Source of the DNA: Clostridiales bacterium | GTDB lineage: Bacteria > Bacillota > Clostridia > Lachnospirales > Lachnospiraceae | Length of the DNA stretch: 29,315 nt | Assembly (NCBI GenBank): GCA_019423795.1 | Contig: JAHZAT010000102.1 | Span: forward strand, 1 to 29,315 | Direction: 5' to 3' | Shown here: positions 1-7,508 of the stretch, one piece after another | How the letters are laid out: every line of letters begins with the position of its first letter | How positions within the stretch are numbered: the stretch's first letter is position 1 | Translations under genes and position numbers: made by a program | Notes under the pieces: generated by a model | What the model saw: the letters and a program-made list of their open reading frames with translations, nothing else | Databases searched by the model: none | What the model was told of the DNA's origin: nothing

Positions 1-2
1 TT

Positions 3-290
3 CCAGAACTGGTCACATCCATCGTAGCCGCAAGAAAAAATGAAGTTGATATGGCGGTCGGGAATGCGATCGGTTCCAATATCTTTAACATCCTTATGGT
101 ACTTGGAATCGCATCTGCGATCAGTCCATTACAGCTAATTGGTGAAAATGTGATCGACATCATAGTTTTAGTCGTATTTTCAGTTGTAGTATGGATCTTT
201 GGAGCAACGAAAAAAAAGATTTCAAGAACCGAAGGAATTGCAATGATCTGCATGTATCTTTGCTATAGTGTGTATATTATTATGCGGTAG
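3..290 (+). CDS. Calcium/sodium antiporter, CaCA family (C-terminal part)
   Basis: The open frame enters from the left edge at base 3 and stops at TAG 288-290, so only the last 95 residues are present. The visible protein begins PELVTSIVAARKNEVDMAVG and continues GNAIGSNIFNILMVLGI. This is the second alpha-repeat signature of K+-dependent Na+/Ca2+ exchangers (YrbG-type), in which the PE and GNxxGSNxxN motifs line the cation-binding site. Two further hydrophobic segments follow (around LQLIGENVIDIIVLVVFSVVVWIFG and the C-terminal YLCYSVYIIMR), separated by a short basic cytoplasmic stretch (TKKKISRTEG). The family exports Ca2+ across the cytoplasmic membrane in exchange for Na+. The gene ends 64 bases before the next start, and I saw no clear terminator between them. 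The family call is firm; ion specificity is inferred. Confidence 0.88.
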   Translation, partial: PELVTSIVAARKNEVDMAVGNAIGSNIFNILMVLGIASAISPLQLIGENVIDIIVLVVFSVVVWIFGATKKKISRTEGIAMICMYLCYSVYIIMR

Positions 291-299
291 GCGTGATCA

Positions 300-328
300 T
301 TGACATTACACTGTCACAATTATAAAAT
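300..328 (+). promoter_or_regulatory. Sigma-A-type promoter of the oxidoreductase-clpX run
   Basis: TTGACA (300-305), a 17-base spacer and TAAAAT (323-328) form a near-consensus housekeeping promoter 27 bases before the ATG at 355. An inverted repeat, TGACA (301-305) and TGTCA (312-316), overlaps the -35 box and spacer and could be an operator. The ribosome binding site GGAGGAG lies just upstream of the start. Confidence 0.62.
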
Positions 329-354
329 ATAAGATATATGATGGAGGAGAATCA

Positions 355-1344
355 ATGATCAGATTAGCAACGATAGGAACCAATTTTATTACAGACTGGC
401 TGATGGAAGGAATTTTAGAATTAGATGAAATCCAATTAACAGCTGTATATTCAAGAAATTTAGAAAAAGGGAAGCAGTTTGCAGCAAAATATAATGTAGA
501 AAAAGTATATGATAACTACGAAGAGATGGCAAAAGATCCAGAGATTGATGCGGTTTATGTAGCGAGTCCAACTTATATGCATTATACACATTCGATCACA
601 ATGATCAATTACGGAAAGCATGTGCTTTGTGAGAAACCTGTTTGCTCCAACCGTGAGGAATTAGATATCCTGATCAAAGCAGCCAAAGAACAAGGAGTTG
701 TATTTATGGAAGCCATGAAGAATGTACATTCTCCAGGATTCCATGCGATGATGGACAATCTTCATAAGATTGGAACAGTGAGAAGAGCAACGATTCAGTA
801 TTGTCAGTATTCTTCAAGATATGACAAATTTAAAAAAGGGATCATTGAAAACGCATTTAATCCCAAATTATCGAATGGAGCACTGATGGATATTGGATCT
901 TACTGTATCCATTTCCTTGCAAGTTTATTTGGGAAACCAGAAAAGATTCTCGCAGACAGTTTGTTCCTTGAAAATGGAGTGGATGGTGCAGGAAGTGTGA
1001 TCACATCGTATGGTGATAAACAGGCAGAGATCATATATTCCAAGATTACAGATTCCAAACTGCCAACACAGATTCAGGGTGAAAATGGATGTATGATCAT
1101 TGAACAATGTCCGATCATCAAGAAGATCACGATCTACTATAGAAATGGAGAAACAGAAGAATTACAATTTGACAAAAGAGATAATCCGATGATCTATGAA
1201 ACAAAAGATTTTATCAGACTGATCAAAGAACATAAAGTGGATCATCAATTTTTAAGATCATCAGAGATTGAGATGGATATCACGGATGAAGTGCGAAGAC
1301 AGACAGGAATCGTATTTCCGGCGGATAAGATCCGAGAACAGTGA
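355..1344 (+). CDS. Gfo/Idh/MocA family NAD(P)-dependent oxidoreductase
   Basis: The product is 329 residues, a usual length for this family of sugar and cyclitol dehydrogenases. The N-terminus (IRLATIGTNFIT) is the beta-alpha start of a Rossmann fold, with the usual GxG loop changed to GTNFI. VYVASPTYMHYTH and HVLCEKPVCSN (EKP at residues 93-95) are the family's conserved nucleotide- and substrate-site motifs. The C-terminal domain carries GALMDIGSYCIHF, matching the DxGxYxxH active-site region. The start at 355 is preceded by GATGGAGGAG at good spacing. It is the first gene after the promoter at 300-328 and is followed after 41 bases by the cyclophilin gene, probably on the same transcript. 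No neighbour identifies the substrate, so it remains unknown. Confidence 0.88.
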   Translation: MIRLATIGTNFITDWLMEGILELDEIQLTAVYSRNLEKGKQFAAKYNVEKVYDNYEEMAKDPEIDAVYVASPTYMHYTHSITMINYGKHVLCEKPVCSNREELDILIKAAKEQGVVFMEAMKNVHSPGFHAMMDNLHKIGTVRRATIQYCQYSSRYDKFKKGIIENAFNPKLSNGALMDIGSYCIHFLASLFGKPEKILADSLFLENGVDGAGSVITSYGDKQAEIIYSKITDSKLPTQIQGENGCMIIEQCPIIKKITIYYRNGETEELQFDKRDNPMIYETKDFIRLIKEHKVDHQFLRSSEIEMDITDEVRRQTGIVFPADKIREQ

Positions 1345-1385
1345 TCGCAAGTGAGCAATCTCTTAAAATAGAAAGGAAATCAAAC

Positions 1386-2156
1386 ATGAGAAAGATCATA
1401 GCAGCAGCATGTCTGATGGCAGCCATGACACTTTGTGTTGGGTGTTCATCTGCAAAAGACGGCAGCAAAGATACAACAAAAGCAACAACAGAAACAAAGA
1501 TGAAAGTGCAATCAAAATATAAAGTACCCAAGATCACAGCAGCAAAGAAAACAGACCAACTTGCGGATGCACAAAAGGGAGAAACGATCGTCACTATGAA
1601 AGTCAAAGGTTATGGAGAAATGCAGTTTAAGTTCTTCATGAAGAAAGCGCCTTTGGCTGTGAAGAATTTTGTAACTCTTGCATCGAATGGATACTTTGAT
1701 GGACAGATCTTTCACAGAGTCATCAATGATTTTATGATCCAGAGTGGAGATCCAACAGGAACAGGAACAGGCGGAGAAAGTATTTGGGGAGAAGACTTTG
1801 ATAATGAAGTATGTGAGGAACTTCTGCCTCTTCGCGGTTCTTTATGTATGGCAAATTCCGGAGCAGATACGAATGGAAGTCAGTTTTTTATCGTGCAGGC
1901 GAAAGCAGATACAGCGAAGAAAGGTCTGGAAGAAGGGAATGTAGAGCTCACAAAGAAACAACAAGCGTTATTCTTGGATCAGGGTGGATATCCATCCTTA
2001 ACAGGAAGTTATACTGTGTTTGGACAAATGATCAATGGATATGATGTGTTAGATAAGATTTCAGGATGCAAGACACAAGATAATGGAAGTGGAGAAGTAA
2101 GCCAGCCAGTGAAGAAAGTTGTAATAGAGAAAATGACTGTTTCAAATGCAGAATAA
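1386..2156 (+). CDS. Lipoprotein peptidyl-prolyl cis-trans isomerase (cyclophilin type)
   Basis: This is a 256-residue secreted foldase. The chosen ATG at 1386 has GAAAGGAAA upstream and gives a classical lipoprotein signal: MRKII, a hydrophobic core, then LCVGC with C20 as the probable lipidated cysteine. A GTG at 1341 in the same frame would bury this signal and overlap the previous gene, so I reject it. After a Lys/Thr-rich linker (about residues 21-60) the cyclophilin fold carries FHRVINDFMIQSGDP (catalytic Arg in FHRV), GTGTGG, LCMANSGADTNGSQFFI and SYTVFGQMINGYDVLDKI, which are standard PPIase signatures. The enzyme should act on the outer face of the membrane, assisting folding of secreted proteins by proline isomerisation. 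It sits between the oxidoreductase (41-base gap) and the regulator (23-base gap), probably in one operon. Confidence 0.93.
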   Translation: MRKIIAAACLMAAMTLCVGCSSAKDGSKDTTKATTETKMKVQSKYKVPKITAAKKTDQLADAQKGETIVTMKVKGYGEMQFKFFMKKAPLAVKNFVTLASNGYFDGQIFHRVINDFMIQSGDPTGTGTGGESIWGEDFDNEVCEELLPLRGSLCMANSGADTNGSQFFIVQAKADTAKKGLEEGNVELTKKQQALFLDQGGYPSLTGSYTVFGQMINGYDVLDKISGCKTQDNGSGEVSQPVKKVVIEKMTVSNAE

Positions 2157-2179
2157 ATTAGAGGAAAACAGGTGGTTAT

Positions 2180-3571
2180 ATGCTGATCGTTGCACTTGAT
2201 ATTTCAAAAAAAGAGCCGTTATATGAGCAGATTTATAATTCTATCAAAGAAGAAATTATAACAGGAGTTTTGCCCTTTGGGGCCAGACTCCCTTCTGCAA
2301 GGAGACTTTCCAAACATTTAGATGTCAGCAGGAATACTGTGGACACTGCATATGCACAGCTTTGTGCAGAAGGATATATTGAATCAAAACCAAAACGTGG
2401 TTTCTTTGTCTGTCAGGTAGAAGAACTGGCAGAGCTTCACATTCCAGTTAAGATCGAAGAAGAGGAAGAAGAAATACGACCAGAGAAGATACCATACGAC
2501 TTTTCATCAGCAGGAGTTGATATGGAACAGTTTCCTTATCATATCTGGAGAAAACTGCTAAAAGAGATCATGATCAATGATAACAGTGAGTTATTTCAAA
2601 AGGGGAATTTTCAAGGAGATTTGGAATTGCGCAAAGCGATCATGTATTATCTGAGACAATCCAGAGGTGTTCATGTTCATGCCAGCCAGATCGTAGTGGC
2701 AGCAGGAATGGAGAATCTGCTATTTTTACTACGTCAGATTTTAGGAGAAAAAGTTTCCATTGGAATTGAAAATCCAGTTTACAAAAATGCGTATGAAATC
2801 TTAAAGGAATTGGATTTTAAGATTCATCCGATCTCCATGGACGAAAGTGGAATGTGTGTAGAACAATTGCAGAAAACAGATGCGAACTTAGCATATGTAA
2901 CCCCGGCACACCAATATCCCACAGGCGTGATCATGCCAATAGGGCGAAGAAGTCAATTATTAGGATGGGCTAAAAAAGATCCAGATCATTATATTATCGA
3001 AGATGATTATGACAGCGAGTTCAGATATCATGGAAAACCAATTCCAGCGATGCAGGGATTAGATGATGGAGAAAATGTGATCTACATGGGAACATTTTCA
3101 AAAGCGATCGCACCAGCGATCCGAGCAAGTTATATGGTGCTCCCAAAGAAACTTGCAAAGAGATATCAGCAGATTGGCCAGACATTTTCCTGTGCAGTAT
3201 CAAGGATTGATCAGAAAGTTTTGACGCTGTTTCTGACAGAAGGGCATTTTGAACGACATTTAAACCGTATGAGGAATATTTATAAAGAGAAACATGATCT
3301 ATTAATCAAAGAAATTAAGAAGTTAAACTCCGATATTCAAATATATGGTCATGGAGCAGGAGCACATATCATCGTAAGATTCCCTGTCAGTGATCAAAAA
3401 GAGTTTCAAAAAAAATTAAGACAAAAAGGTGTGATGATCTATCCGCTCTCATGGTATTATATAGAAGGAAAACCATTGAAAGAAGAATATATTTTGGGGT
3501 TTACGAGAATGAAAAAAGAAGATATGATAAAAGGGATTGAAATTATAGGAGAAGTACTCTATTCAAAATAA
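2180..3571 (+). CDS. MocR/PdxR-type regulator: GntR DNA-binding domain fused to aminotransferase fold
   Basis: The 463-residue protein has a GntR winged helix at residues about 11-78 (PLYEQIYNSIKEEIITGVLP, LPSARRLSKHLDVSRNTVDTAYAQL, GYIESKPKRGFFV). A fold-type I aminotransferase-like domain covers about 105-460. The PLP lysine is K308 in GTFSKAIAPAIR, and YIIEDDYDSEFRY supplies the aspartate that normally contacts the pyridine ring. MocR proteins bind PLP as an effector and often control vitamin B6 synthesis (PdxR), GABA or taurine genes; they are usually not active transaminases. The start at 2180 has AGGTGG close upstream. No pdxST genes lie nearby, so the target is unknown; autoregulation of this run is possible. 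clpX begins 18 bases downstream of the stop. Confidence 0.92.
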   Translation: MLIVALDISKKEPLYEQIYNSIKEEIITGVLPFGARLPSARRLSKHLDVSRNTVDTAYAQLCAEGYIESKPKRGFFVCQVEELAELHIPVKIEEEEEEIRPEKIPYDFSSAGVDMEQFPYHIWRKLLKEIMINDNSELFQKGNFQGDLELRKAIMYYLRQSRGVHVHASQIVVAAGMENLLFLLRQILGEKVSIGIENPVYKNAYEILKELDFKIHPISMDESGMCVEQLQKTDANLAYVTPAHQYPTGVIMPIGRRSQLLGWAKKDPDHYIIEDDYDSEFRYHGKPIPAMQGLDDGENVIYMGTFSKAIAPAIRASYMVLPKKLAKRYQQIGQTFSCAVSRIDQKVLTLFLTEGHFERHLNRMRNIYKEKHDLLIKEIKKLNSDIQIYGHGAGAHIIVRFPVSDQKEFQKKLRQKGVMIYPLSWYYIEGKPLKEEYILGFTRMKKEDMIKGIEIIGEVLYSK

Positions 3572-3589
3572 AAAGTGGAGGACAATCAT

Positions 3590-4975
3590 ATGTCAGAAGA
3601 GAAAAATCAAAATGAGATTGAGGAAGTAACAAATGAGGATGAACACAAAGATGTGGAACATTACTGCTATCTTTGCAGACGTCCGGAATCTGTAGCCGGT
3701 AAGATGTTAGAACTTCCGAATAATATTTTTATATGTACAGATTGTATGCAGAGGACATTAAATTCTATGGGCAATGGTCAGTTTGGATTTATTGACGCAA
3801 GAAATATGGATCTTGACAGCATGGATATCACAAAGATGATGAACGATATGCAGAGTATGCAGCCAAAAGTGGAAGTAAAGAAGAAAAAGAAAGACAAAAA
3901 AGAAGGGCCAGAGTTTACATTAAAAGATATTCCAGCACCACATCAGATCAAGGCAATGCTGGATGAATATGTTATTGGACAGGATTATGCGAAGAAAGTT
4001 ATGTCTGTTGCTGTATACAATCATTATAAACGAGTGGTTACAAACACAATGGATGAGATCGAAATCGATAAATCGAATATGCTGATGATCGGGCCAACAG
4101 GAAGTGGTAAAACATATCTGGTCAAGACACTTGCAAGACTGTTAAAAGTACCACTAGCGATCACAGATGCTACATCCTTAACAGAAGCAGGATATATTGG
4201 TGATGACGTAGAAAGTGTTTTATCAAAGCTCTTACAGGCGGCAGATAACGATGTAGACCGTGCAGAACATGGAATCGTATTCATTGACGAGATTGATAAG
4301 ATTGCCAAGAAACAAAATACAAACAGCAGAGATGTCAGTGGAGAATCCGTTCAGCAAGGATTGCTAAAACTCTTAGAAGGAGCAGAAGTCGAAGTGCCAG
4401 TCGGAGCTACAAGCAAGAATGCAATGGTACCACTCACAACGATCAATACAAGGAATATTCTTTTTATCTGTGGTGGAGCTTTCCCGAACTTAGAAGGAAT
4501 CATCAAAAAACGTCTGATGAAGAAAACATCGATCGGATTTGGAGCAGATTTAAAAGACCGTTTTGATGAAGAAGAAAATATCATTGCACAGGTTACGAAT
4601 GAAGATTTGAGAGAATATGGATTCATTCCAGAATTTATCGGAAGACTTCCAATGATATTTACATTAGAAGGACTGACAAAAGAGATGTTAGTCAAGATTC
4701 TAAAAGAACCAAAGAATGCGATCTTAAAACAGTATCAGAAGTTATTAGAATTAGATGAAGTAAAATTAGAATTCGATGAAGGGGCTCTGGAGGCTATCGC
4801 AGAACAAGCTCTGAAAAAGAAAACAGGAGCCAGAGCATTACGTGCGATCATTGAGAAATTCATGCTCGACATTATGTACGAGATACCAAAAGACGACACG
4901 ATCGGAAGCGTAACGATCACAAGAGATTATATTGAGAATCATGGAAATCCAGAGATTCATCTAAGAGATCAGTAA
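3590..4975 (+). CDS. clpX: ClpX-type AAA+ unfoldase, divergent paralogue
   Basis: The 461-residue protein has the ClpX zinc-binding domain (C26, C29, C49, C52), a long lysine-rich linker (about 61-108) and the AAA+ module: Walker A GPTGSGKT (168-175), pore loop GYIGDDVES (201-209), Walker B IVFIDEID (229-236), and IGF (315-317), the loop that docks on ClpP. ClpX hexamers unfold tagged proteins and feed them to ClpP. The ATG at 3590 is chosen over an in-frame GTG at 3575 because GTGGAGGA provides its ribosome binding site. Oddities: it is not next to clpP, it is longer than typical ClpX (about 420-430), and the stretch where canonical ClpX has the RKH substrate loop reads VGATSKNAMVP. It may be a second ClpX with its own substrates; whether the genome has another copy cannot be seen here. 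Confidence 0.9.
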   Translation: MSEEKNQNEIEEVTNEDEHKDVEHYCYLCRRPESVAGKMLELPNNIFICTDCMQRTLNSMGNGQFGFIDARNMDLDSMDITKMMNDMQSMQPKVEVKKKKKDKKEGPEFTLKDIPAPHQIKAMLDEYVIGQDYAKKVMSVAVYNHYKRVVTNTMDEIEIDKSNMLMIGPTGSGKTYLVKTLARLLKVPLAITDATSLTEAGYIGDDVESVLSKLLQAADNDVDRAEHGIVFIDEIDKIAKKQNTNSRDVSGESVQQGLLKLLEGAEVEVPVGATSKNAMVPLTTINTRNILFICGGAFPNLEGIIKKRLMKKTSIGFGADLKDRFDEEENIIAQVTNEDLREYGFIPEFIGRLPMIFTLEGLTKEMLVKILKEPKNAILKQYQKLLELDEVKLEFDEGALEAIAEQALKKKTGARALRAIIEKFMLDIMYEIPKDDTIGSVTITRDYIENHGNPEIHLRDQ

Positions 4976-5005
4976 ATAAGAATGATACGCCAATATGTAT
5001 AAATG

Positions 5006-5049
5006 AAATGCAGCCAGAAAGTTAAATCAATAACTGTCTGGCTGCATTT
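5006..5049. terminator. Bidirectional intrinsic terminator between clpX and ilvE
   Basis: AAATGCAGCCAG (5006-5017) pairs perfectly with CTGGCTGCATTT (5038-5049), with additional inner pairing of GTTA (5021-5024) and TAAC (5031-5034). A T-run follows on the plus strand, and the A-rich left flank gives the equivalent on the minus strand. It separates convergent clpX and ilvE. Confidence 0.88.
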
Positions 5050-5080
5050 TATGTTATTTAATATTCTATTGACGAAAGTC

Positions 5081-6106
5081 TTATTTAATAACCTTGATCC
5101 ATCCTTCAGGGGCTTCAATATGACCCATCTGGATTCCTGTTAAAGTATCGTATAATTTCTGGATGACAGGTCCCATCTTTTCCATTCCGCTTGGGAAGCA
5201 GATTTCATTACCGTGATCATAAATCTTTCCTACTGGAGAGATAACTGCGGCTGTTCCACATAATCCACATTCAGCGAAATCTTTGACTTCATCAAATAAT
5301 ACTTCACGTTCTTCGACTTCAAGTCCAAGGTATTCTTTGGCTACATAAACTAAAGAACGACGAGTGATAGATGGAAGGATACTGTCAGATTTAGGTGTTA
5401 CAACTTTACCATCTTTTGTAATAAAGATGAAGTTAGCTCCACCTGTTTCTTCTACTTTTGTTCTTGTTGCTGGGTCAAGATACATATTCTCATCAAATCC
5501 CTGACGATGAGCTTCCATGATTGGGTAAAGGCTCATAGCATAGTTTAATCCGGCTTTGATATTACCTGTTCCACGAGGAGCAGCACGATCATAATCACTG
5601 ACACGGATAGTAATAGGTTTAGCTCCTTCTTTGAAGTATGGTCCTACTGGTGTAGTAAAGATACGGAACTGATATTCATTTGCTGGTTTTACACCGATCA
5701 CAGGATCACTTCCGAACATATAAGGACGGATATATAATGTAGCACCAGAACCGAAAGGTGGTACGAATGCTTCATTCGCTGCAACGACTTTCTCGATCGC
5801 TTCTACAAATTTATCTTCAGGGAATACAGGCATCTCAAGTCTTCTGCATGAATCTGCCATACGGCTTGCATTTAAGTCAGGACGGAATACAACGATATGT
5901 CCATCTTCTGTTGTGTAAGCTTTCATTCCTTCAAAACATGTCTGAGCGTACTGTAATACACCGGCACATTCAGAGAGTGTGATCGTAGCATCTGTAGTTA
6001 ATGCTCCTTCATCCCATGCTCCATCTTTATAATTTGCAACAAAACGGTAATCTGTTGGCATATAACCAAAACCGATGTTAGCCCAGTCGATATTTTTCTT
6101 TTCCAT
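5081..6106 (-). CDS. ilvE: Branched-chain amino acid aminotransferase
   Basis: The 341-residue enzyme transfers the amino group between glutamate and the 2-oxo acids of leucine, isoleucine and valine in the cytoplasm. It is a fold-type IV PLP enzyme of the longer (BCAT, about 340-residue) type. Visible signatures are AQTCFEGMKAY (about 54-64), FRPDLNASRM, TLYIRPYMFGSDP, the PLP lysine K184 in RGTGNIKAGLNYA, GGANFIFI and the C-terminal CGTAAVISPVG, which binds the cofactor phosphate. The start at 6106 has AGGAAG about 13 bases upstream, slightly far. It is transcribed on its own from the promoter at 6190-6218 and ends at the shared terminator at 5006-5049. The roughly 75-base leader is too short for a T-box, and I see no leucine/isoleucine leader peptide. 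No other ilv genes are in the window. Confidence 0.96.
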   Translation of the reverse strand: MEKKNIDWANIGFGYMPTDYRFVANYKDGAWDEGALTTDATITLSECAGVLQYAQTCFEGMKAYTTEDGHIVVFRPDLNASRMADSCRRLEMPVFPEDKFVEAIEKVVAANEAFVPPFGSGATLYIRPYMFGSDPVIGVKPANEYQFRIFTTPVGPYFKEGAKPITIRVSDYDRAAPRGTGNIKAGLNYAMSLYPIMEAHRQGFDENMYLDPATRTKVEETGGANFIFITKDGKVVTPKSDSILPSITRRSLVYVAKEYLGLEVEEREVLFDEVKDFAECGLCGTAAVISPVGKIYDHGNEICFPSGMEKMGPVIQKLYDTLTGIQMGHIEAPEGWIKVIK

Positions 6107-6189
6107 AATATTAATGCACTTCCTTTTATTCGTATTGTAGAGTCGTTAGCCAGTCTATAGATGGTCGGCTAAAAATTCTTATTGCTAAC

Positions 6190-6218
6190 AGTTTACACCT
6201 GAATATTTATAACGTCAA
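6190..6218 (-). promoter_or_regulatory. Sigma-A promoter of ilvE
   Basis: Read on the minus strand: TTGACG (6218-6213), a 17-base spacer, TAAACT (6195-6190). It begins only 7 bases beyond the stop of the upstream lipoprotein gene. The leader contains a TTAGCC/GGCTAA inverted repeat (6146-6151 and 6167-6172) with a 15-base loop that could form a weak hairpin. Confidence 0.6.
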
Positions 6219-6224
6219 GAGATT

Positions 6225-7283
6225 TTATGCATCGTAACCATGAATGTTTTTCACCGATGGACCATATGTGAGTCCAACACCCTGAGAGCTGTTTGGTCCT
6301 TTTGGATATCCAATACCACTGTAATAAATATAATAAATTCCATTTTCCACAAAAAAGCTGCTACGGTAAATACCACGGTTGTCCCATGCTTTTTCCTTTT
6401 CAGATGGTTTTAAGATCGTAATACATTTCTTAAAATCATGCTCATTTTTGGATGAAGTATAATAAAGATTCATTTCCCGATGCCTATGCCCTTTGTAGAA
6501 GGCAACGACGAGCATTTCATAGCCTTTCTCTGTATGAATGACATCCAGATGCCAGCTTCGAAGTCTGTCAGATGGATATTTTAACTGAATCGTGCTTGGA
6601 GTTGTCCAATGAAAACCATCTTTACTTTCACGGTATAAAACAGGGAATTTTCTTTTACAGTTGACAGTCCACATCTTATATCGTCCGTTTTCATAAATGA
6701 TCGCCGGACTTAGAATACGATCAGTGCGTGCATCGGAAACCAATACATTCTGAGCTTTACTCCAGTGGATACCATCGGTTGTTGTACGTTTCATGATCTT
6801 ATCGATCCTGGTACGATTATCGACTTGGCGCCAGTAACATTCTAAGGTATCGATGTCTTTTCTATATACAAGATGGGTATCTGAATTATACTGTTTGTCA
6901 GGGTCTTCAAATGGGGTCAATGGATCTAGTGAAACAGCTTTTCCCTCTCCTTCAAATGGCTTCCAATGAATCCTGTCATTGGAGACACAGACGTGTGGAT
7001 TTTCTTTTCGCTGATCTGCACCTGGATATGGAGTGTATGCCATCCAATAGCGATAGCCGTTCCATGGTTTTTCAAAGTTTAAGACTTTTGGGTGAAATGC
7101 CTGATCATCACCGTAAGAACTGATGATATCAAGTTTTGATCTGCAAAGTTTCCTCTCCCAAGAGGCACTTGTTTTGGCAGGTTTATCAATTTCTGCCTGT
7201 GTGTTTTTTGGTGCACAAGAAGATGTAATGATCAATAAAGCTAAGATCATCACCAGTGCAATGCTTTTGTTCTTTTTTAACAT
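6225..7283 (-). CDS. Secreted lipoprotein with beta-propeller (GH43/GH32-like) sequence
   Basis: This is a 352-residue protein. Its N-terminus is a lipoprotein signal (basic MLKKNK, hydrophobic VMILALLIIT, then SSC with C23 the likely lipidated residue), so it should be anchored outside the membrane. The body contains recurring blade-like units of the kind seen in five-bladed propeller glycosidases and their relatives: GYRYWMAYTPYPGAD, CVSNDRIHWKP, TTDGIHWSKA, SPAIIYENGRYKMWTVN, ESKDGFHWTTP, RSSFFVENGIYYIYYSGIG. The DGxHW and GxYYxYYSG motifs resemble the clan GH-F/GH-J fold, but I cannot assign catalytic acids with confidence. It may cleave, or simply bind, an external glycan. AAGGAGGAG directly before the ATG is an unusually strong ribosome binding site. 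It is divergent from fbp, with no obvious terminator before ilvE. Function is unknown beyond the fold guess. Confidence 0.72.
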   Translation of the reverse strand: MLKKNKSIALVMILALLIITSSCAPKNTQAEIDKPAKTSASWERKLCRSKLDIISSYGDDQAFHPKVLNFEKPWNGYRYWMAYTPYPGADQRKENPHVCVSNDRIHWKPFEGEGKAVSLDPLTPFEDPDKQYNSDTHLVYRKDIDTLECYWRQVDNRTRIDKIMKRTTTDGIHWSKAQNVLVSDARTDRILSPAIIYENGRYKMWTVNCKRKFPVLYRESKDGFHWTTPSTIQLKYPSDRLRSWHLDVIHTEKGYEMLVVAFYKGHRHREMNLYYTSSKNEHDFKKCITILKPSEKEKAWDNRGIYRSSFFVENGIYYIYYSGIGYPKGPNSSQGVGLTYGPSVKNIHGYDA

Positions 7284-7366
7284 AATCTCCTCCTTATTGT
7301 ATGCAGCCTTTCAAATCTACGATCAAAAATCAGAAAATTCACATAGATTTTGCAAAGACTGACTAC

Positions 7367-7375
7367 AGTATAACA
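7367..7375 (-). promoter_or_regulatory. Extended -10 promoter of the lipoprotein gene
   Basis: The minus strand reads TG-T-TATACT (7375-7367), an extended -10 element about 84 bases before the ATG at 7283; no good -35 box is present at 17 bases. The divergent fbp promoter lies about 60 bases away. Confidence 0.4.
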
Positions 7376-7433
7376 CAAGAAATGACATTATTTTCATAAA
7401 AGCATCATAATTAAGGAAAATGAAAGAAAGTTA

Positions 7434-7463
7434 TTGGGAAAGTATGAAAAATAATGATATAAT
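7434..7463 (+). promoter_or_regulatory. Promoter of fbp
   Basis: TTGGGA (7434-7439), an 18-base spacer and a perfect TATAAT (7458-7463), 45 bases before the ATG at 7509. Confidence 0.58.
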
Positions 7464-7508
7464 ATTACAGAACAATAAAATAAGCGTAAACGAAAGGGGA
7501 TTCTTCTC

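Noticed and set aside
1341..1385. Extended N-terminus for the cyclophilin from a GTG at 1341
   Set aside because: It would overlap the previous stop and hide an obvious lipoprotein signal; ATG 1386 has a proper ribosome binding site.
6107..6189. T-box or leader-peptide attenuator for ilvE
   Set aside because: The leader is too short for a T-box, contains no recognisable T-box core and no Leu/Ile/Val-rich small frame.
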